Below the pieces are notes generated by a model. That model saw only the letters and a list, made by a program, of their open reading frames with translations. It had not been told where the DNA came from and ran no database searches. The translations under genes and the position numbers were made by a program. From positions 1-64,000 of the forward strand of contig JADGAN010000024.1 of assembly GCA_015231955.1 (NCBI GenBank): a stretch of DNA of 64,000 nucleotides. Direction: 5' to 3'. This document shows positions 60,793 through 64,000 of the stretch, in pieces (position 1 is the stretch's first letter; the number at the start of each line of letters is the position of its first letter). The DNA is from Oligoflexia bacterium. GTDB taxonomy: Bacteria; Bdellovibrionota; Bacteriovoracia; Bacteriovoracales; Bacteriovoracaceae.

Positions 60793-61669
60793 TGAGATAT
60801 CCTTTGATAAACCTTTTGGTGTTGTTAATAGGAATCGCAAAACCTATGCCAGAAAAAGCAGCATTTTCGGAATAAATAGCGGCATTGATCCCTATCACTT
60901 CGCCGTCAATATTCACTAATGGCCCACCATTATTTCCTTGATTGATAATTGCATCCGTTTGCACAAGTTCCTTGAATGTATTGCCTTCAATTCTGATTTT
61001 TTTACGATTGCTACTGATGATTCCAGAAGTCACCGTTTCGGCAAAACCAAAAGGACTGCCAATGGCGTAGACGATATCTCCAATTTGGGTCATGGTAGAG
61101 TCCCCCAGTGGACAAGAAAAAAGATTGGAAACTCCTTTAACCTGTAGTAGGGCCAAATTTAATTTGTCATCCACTTTCAAAATTTCCGCCTCAAAAACAT
61201 TGGGTTTTCTGCGGAAAAGTTTAACTTCAATTTTATTAGAAGGAATAGCATCTACTGTAGTTAAAATCACGCCTCTACCATCGACGACAATACCTGTGCT
61301 GGTAATTTTATTGCCCTCTTTATAAGGATCAAGCAATTTAATCGCACTATTACCTTGAGGTTTTAGAACTTCATTTTGATAACAGACAACTGTAACCACA
61401 CAAGGACGGATGCGTTTGATCACATCTTTGATGGCGCTCATTTGCTTGCGCTCTTGCGGTGGTTGTGGCGCTGGTGGAAGCCCCGCCAAAGGTGCAAGAG
61501 GAGAGTTGACCGCAATAGTTCCTGGTTGACTATTACTCAAGGAGGCCCTTCTCTCTCCGGGTGATTTACTCCCCTTCGAACTCTTTACATGATGAGTGTA
61601 GATCCCTAAAAGAACCAACACGAGCGCGAAGATACTAATAGCAATAATTAAATTTCTATTCTTACTCAT
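60782..61669 (-). CDS. mamO: MamO-like pseudoprotease
   Basis: The 295-residue protein has an N-terminal membrane anchor (about 8-24), a Pro-rich linker and a trypsin-like domain of the HtrA type. All three catalytic residues are replaced: Asp140 for His (VILTTVDAI), Asn171 for Asp (KLNLALLQV) and Asn247 for Ser (INQGNNGGP), while the surrounding fold motifs are intact. MamO in magnetospirilla is likewise an inactive protease that binds metal and promotes mineral formation. Here the TauE-like C-terminal domain of MamO is absent and a separate tauE gene is in the cluster. The start overlaps the MamE-like stop. Confidence 0.8.
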   Translation of the reverse strand: MSKNRNLIIAISIFALVLVLLGIYTHHVKSSKGSKSPGERRASLSNSQPGTIAVNSPLAPLAGLPPAPQPPQERKQMSAIKDVIKRIRPCVVTVVCYQNEVLKPQGNSAIKLLDPYKEGNKITSTGIVVDGRGVILTTVDAIPSNKIEVKLFRRKPNVFEAEILKVDDKLNLALLQVKGVSNLFSCPLGDSTMTQIGDIVYAIGSPFGFAETVTSGIISSNRKKIRIEGNTFKELVQTDAIINQGNNGGPLVNIDGEVIGINAAIYSENAAFSGIGFAIPINNTKRFIKGYLNGF

Positions 61670-62820
61670 TTTTTTCTTTTCATCATCGTAGTATACATCC
61701 CAATGAGAGTCGCAATAATAATCAAGAGTATAATCATGTACAAAATCATACGATCAGCTGGCAGTCGATAATTATTTCTTTGTTTCTCTTTAAAATAATC
61801 CTTAAGAGTGTCAGCGTTACTGGGTTCATTAACACTGGCATTGGCATTGGCATTGGCGGTAAGAGCAACGTTAACCAGTGCTCCAGGCTTTTTTCTTACA
61901 ATATCGTGGCATTTGGTACAAACCCCCATATCAGGATGAGGGATAGGTTCTTGTGGCGTCACCGGAGTTTTAAAAGCAATGTAGTGACATTTGGTACAAT
62001 CTCCTAGGAACGGATGGGGAACTGGTCGAGTTAAATTAATCGTCTCCATTTCTCGGACTGCGGCCGCTGCTACTTGAGTTCCTCCCACATGCTTAATACT
62101 GGCATCAATAAATTTTTGAACCCTATCGATAGGAATGGCAAAGCCCAGCCCATTAGAAGTTGCATCGAGAGAAAAAATTGCAGTGGTAATTCCAATCACT
62201 TCCCCTTGCAAATTAATCATAGCACCACCGGAGTTTCCTTGATTAATGCTCGCATTGGTTTGAATCATATCTTTATAAACGGTTCCGCCAATGGTAACAG
62301 TTCTCTCCCTTTTGCTAATAATCCCACGAGTGACGGTGTGATTATACCCATAAGGATTGCCAATCACAAAAAGCGGATCCCCAACCTCCGTTTGCAATAA
62401 AAATGATGGAGCTGCAAGCGGGGCGGGCGATAATCGCTCCGTCTGTACTCCGCTAATCTGTAGCAAGGCCAAATCATCAACATCACTGACTCTTATTAGC
62501 GTTGCTGGAAAATAGTTAACTGCTCCTTTGGACAAGATTCCCACTTCGATGGTATTAAAGCCAGAAACGACATGGGCATTGGTGATAATGTATCCCAAAC
62601 GATTAATCGTTATTCCAGAACCAATTTTTTCTAGAGGTGTATCGTTATTATAAGCTTTAACATTCACCACCGAATGGCGAACTTTCGAGATGGCACTTTT
62701 TTGCTTGGCCTGGATTTCAGACAAGGAATTGGCAGCAAAAGTACAAGTGGTAGCTGCAACTATTGCTACCGTGATCATTGCAAGAATTAGAGAGTTGAGC
62801 AAGGTTTTCATTAAACTCAT
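61666..62820 (-). CDS. mamE: MamE-like serine protease with two magnetochrome motifs, no PDZ
   Basis: The 384-residue protein has an N-terminal anchor or signal (about 5-30) and an HtrA/trypsin domain with intact triad: His83 (ITNAHVV), Asp116 (VDDLALLQI) and Ser197 (GNSGGA). Two magnetochrome units follow, PHPFLGDCTKCH and PHPDMGVCTKCH. An Ala/Asn-repeat linker and a C-terminal membrane helix (about 358-377) complete it. MamE localises and cleaves magnetosome proteins and its magnetochromes tune iron redox state. Usual MamE carries PDZ domains after the magnetochromes. Here those are missing and the gene encoded immediately upstream supplies two. The start overlaps that gene's stop (TAATG). 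Confidence 0.9.
   Translation of the reverse strand: MSLMKTLLNSLILAMITVAIVAATTCTFAANSLSEIQAKQKSAISKVRHSVVNVKAYNNDTPLEKIGSGITINRLGYIITNAHVVSGFNTIEVGILSKGAVNYFPATLIRVSDVDDLALLQISGVQTERLSPAPLAAPSFLLQTEVGDPLFVIGNPYGYNHTVTRGIISKRERTVTIGGTVYKDMIQTNASINQGNSGGAMINLQGEVIGITTAIFSLDATSNGLGFAIPIDRVQKFIDASIKHVGGTQVAAAAVREMETINLTRPVPHPFLGDCTKCHYIAFKTPVTPQEPIPHPDMGVCTKCHDIVRKKPGALVNVALTANANANASVNEPSNADTLKDYFKEKQRNNYRLPADRMILYMIILLIIIATLIGMYTTMMKRKK
61837..61860. repeat. GGCATT hexamer repeat inside mamE-like gene
   Basis: Three perfect copies of GGCATT followed by GGCGGT encode the ANANANA part of the linker between magnetochromes and the C-terminal membrane helix. The hexamer unit keeps the reading frame if copies are gained or lost, so linker length can vary. 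Confidence 0.6.
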
Positions 62821-64000
62821 TAATTAGCACGTATTAATTTGCTACCAAGGTACATGGTAATCATATTGTTGGTCGTTCCAAAAACACCTGAATAAACATC
62901 AATATTTTGTTCCGTCACCATGGCCATGGTGTCTTGATCAATGTTGCCAGCGATAATGACTCCTACCCCTTTATCAATCAAAAGCTGTGATACCATAAAT
63001 TTTTTATTATTGGGATCCACTTTTCCCATGGCCGGATTGCTTATGGCCTCGAAAGTGCGATTATTGGGATTATAAATAATAAAGTAAGGAGCATCTTCGA
63101 GTGTGCTATAAATTTGTCCAAATAAATTATCGGTATAGGAAGCAATGGCGATATCCTTGTAAACAAAAGGCCGTGCATCTTTTTGCATGGCCACTTGATA
63201 GATTGCTCCTTTAGATCCCCCCTTACCAGTCATAGGATCGGCAGGTGCCGGTACTGAGATATAAAGGTGTTTGCCATCGCGAAGAACATCGAGAAGCGCA
63301 CCACTCGCATCGCTGGTGGCATCGGTAAATGCTTGCAGCCCAGTGATTGCTTTCCCATTAATTCCGATAATCACGTCGCCAACCATAATTCCTATCTTAG
63401 TGGCCGGTGGTCGATTAAGTGCGGCCACAACCATGCCCTTGCTATTTTCAGGAAGGCCCATTTCTTGTGCTTCTGCAGGATTCATCGGTTCGAGATCCAT
63501 ACCCACCCAAGAGGCCTCTGTCTCTACAGCAGCGTCAGGCAACACGGGAGGTTGCTTATTCATGACGGGTACACTCGATAAAGTTACCTCTGTTACCATA
63601 GTCTGACCTTGGCGGACAATGGAAACCATTACCATATCTCCAACCTTCATTTTGGATAAAATCTTCTCTGCATCGTGAATGTTTCTGACGTTATGACGAT
63701 CAATCTCTGTGATCACATCCCCTTGTTGAAAATTGGCGAGCGCTGCGGGAGAGTTACTCTCTACATTGCTAACGATAGCACCTTTGGTGCTGGCCAAAGC
63801 AAACTGCTTTTGCATCAAAGTATCAATGTCTTGTAAACCTAACCCCATCCATCCCAATTGATCTTGCATTGCTGCCCTCGTACGCGCCACTTGTGTAAAG
63901 GGGTCTTGATAGATCAGATTGAGTGCGATCTTTTTTTGCTTGCGAATGGCGCGAACTTTATAGCGAGTTCCTTGGGTCAAGTGTGCCTCTGCCTCTTGAA
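62820..64000 (-). CDS. Double PDZ and dinitrogenase iron-molybdenum cofactor-type protein, 5' end outside window
   Basis: The frame is open to the window edge, so the protein is longer than the 393 residues seen. After a basic helical segment come PDZ1 (WMGLGLQDI, GAIVSNVESNSPAALANFQQ) and PDZ2 (WVGMDLEPMN, GMVVAALNRPPATKIGIMVG). The final ~120 residues (from KDIAIASYTDNLFGQ, through VSQLLIDKGVGVIIAGNI, to YSGVFGTTNNMITMY) are a NifX/NafY-like domain of the DiNase family, which binds FeMo-cofactor or other iron-sulfur clusters. It precedes mamE with overlapping stop and start. It may deliver iron or clusters to MamE, or act as its substrate-recognition part. Confidence 0.8.
   Translation of the reverse strand, partial: QEAEAHLTQGTRYKVRAIRKQKKIALNLIYQDPFTQVARTRAAMQDQLGWMGLGLQDIDTLMQKQFALASTKGAIVSNVESNSPAALANFQQGDVITEIDRHNVRNIHDAEKILSKMKVGDMVMVSIVRQGQTMVTEVTLSSVPVMNKQPPVLPDAAVETEASWVGMDLEPMNPAEAQEMGLPENSKGMVVAALNRPPATKIGIMVGDVIIGINGKAITGLQAFTDATSDASGALLDVLRDGKHLYISVPAPADPMTGKGGSKGAIYQVAMQKDARPFVYKDIAIASYTDNLFGQIYSTLEDAPYFIIYNPNNRTFEAISNPAMGKVDPNNKKFMVSQLLIDKGVGVIIAGNIDQDTMAMVTEQNIDVYSGVFGTTNNMITMYLGSKLIRAN

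Noticed and set aside
1-64000. CRISPR arrays, rRNA and tRNA genes
   Set aside because: I looked for regular spaced repeats, rRNA core sequences and tRNA cloverleafs with a TTCGA-type T arm and found none that held up by eye. A tRNAscan or CRISPR search would be decisive.

Overview
The window is AT-rich, densely coded bacterial DNA and most of its right half is a magnetosome gene cluster. The evidence is a MamE-type protease with two magnetochrome CxxCH motifs, a MamO-type pseudoprotease, MamA (TPR), MamQ (LemA-like), MamI-like and MamL-like small membrane proteins, a MamB/M-type cation diffusion facilitator, a MamN-type transporter, TauE, FeoB and several actin-like proteins. The ferredoxin and TauE genes, the coiled-coil proteins and FeoB resemble the mam/mad clusters of Desulfobacterota-type magnetotactic bacteria more than the alphaproteobacterial mamAB operon. 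The host is therefore probably a non-alphaproteobacterial magnetotactic bacterium. I cannot fix the phylum from this window.

Layout. 1-3746: mobile-element debris (5' end of a group II intron, a frameshifted tyrosine recombinase) and one secreted protein, a typical edge for an island. 3753-8397 (+): two paralogous secreted Cys-rich proteins and three pseudopilin-like proteins, bracketed by diverged inverted repeats. 8842-19112: an anaerobic purine (urate/xanthine) degradation cluster of the yge/ssnA/xdh type, divergently arranged, with two PLP enzymes and a PHP-family hydrolase. 19136-20140: a polyprenyl diphosphate synthase. 20423-32025: eight two-component or sensor proteins, several hybrid or degenerate. 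32158-35938: a MinD/FlhG-like ATPase, a small membrane protein, FeoB and a DtxR-FeoA fusion. 36093-47932 (+): a cytoskeleton-like operon with HEAT and coiled-coil proteins, ParA, a Ycf46/ClpA-like AAA protein, three actin-like ATPases and a PilZ protein. 48062-51007 (+): CxxC protein, MamI-like (three repeat copies in two genes), MamA, MamQ and a putative b-type cytochrome. 50997-54688 (+): a complete sulfate ABC transporter. 64000 to 54682 (-): PDZ-DiNase protein, MamE, MamO, two zinc-ribbon proteins, MamL-like, CDF, MamN, two Gly-rich hairpin proteins, a LITAF-like protein, a coiled-coil protein, ferredoxin and TauE.

How it may work together (inference). FeoB, CDF, MamN and TauE would move ions. 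MamE, MamO, the magnetochromes, the CxxC proteins, the ferredoxin and the cytochrome b would handle protein maturation and iron redox. MamI, MamL and MamQ would shape the membrane. The actin, ParA, AAA and coiled-coil set would build and position the chain. The adjacent sensor cluster and the DtxR-FeoA protein are candidate regulators. Notable oddities are two genes whose only sensible start codon is ATT behind a good Shine-Dalgarno, a MamE whose PDZ domains sit on a separate protein, a MamO lacking all three catalytic residues, and a CDF lacking part of its metal site.
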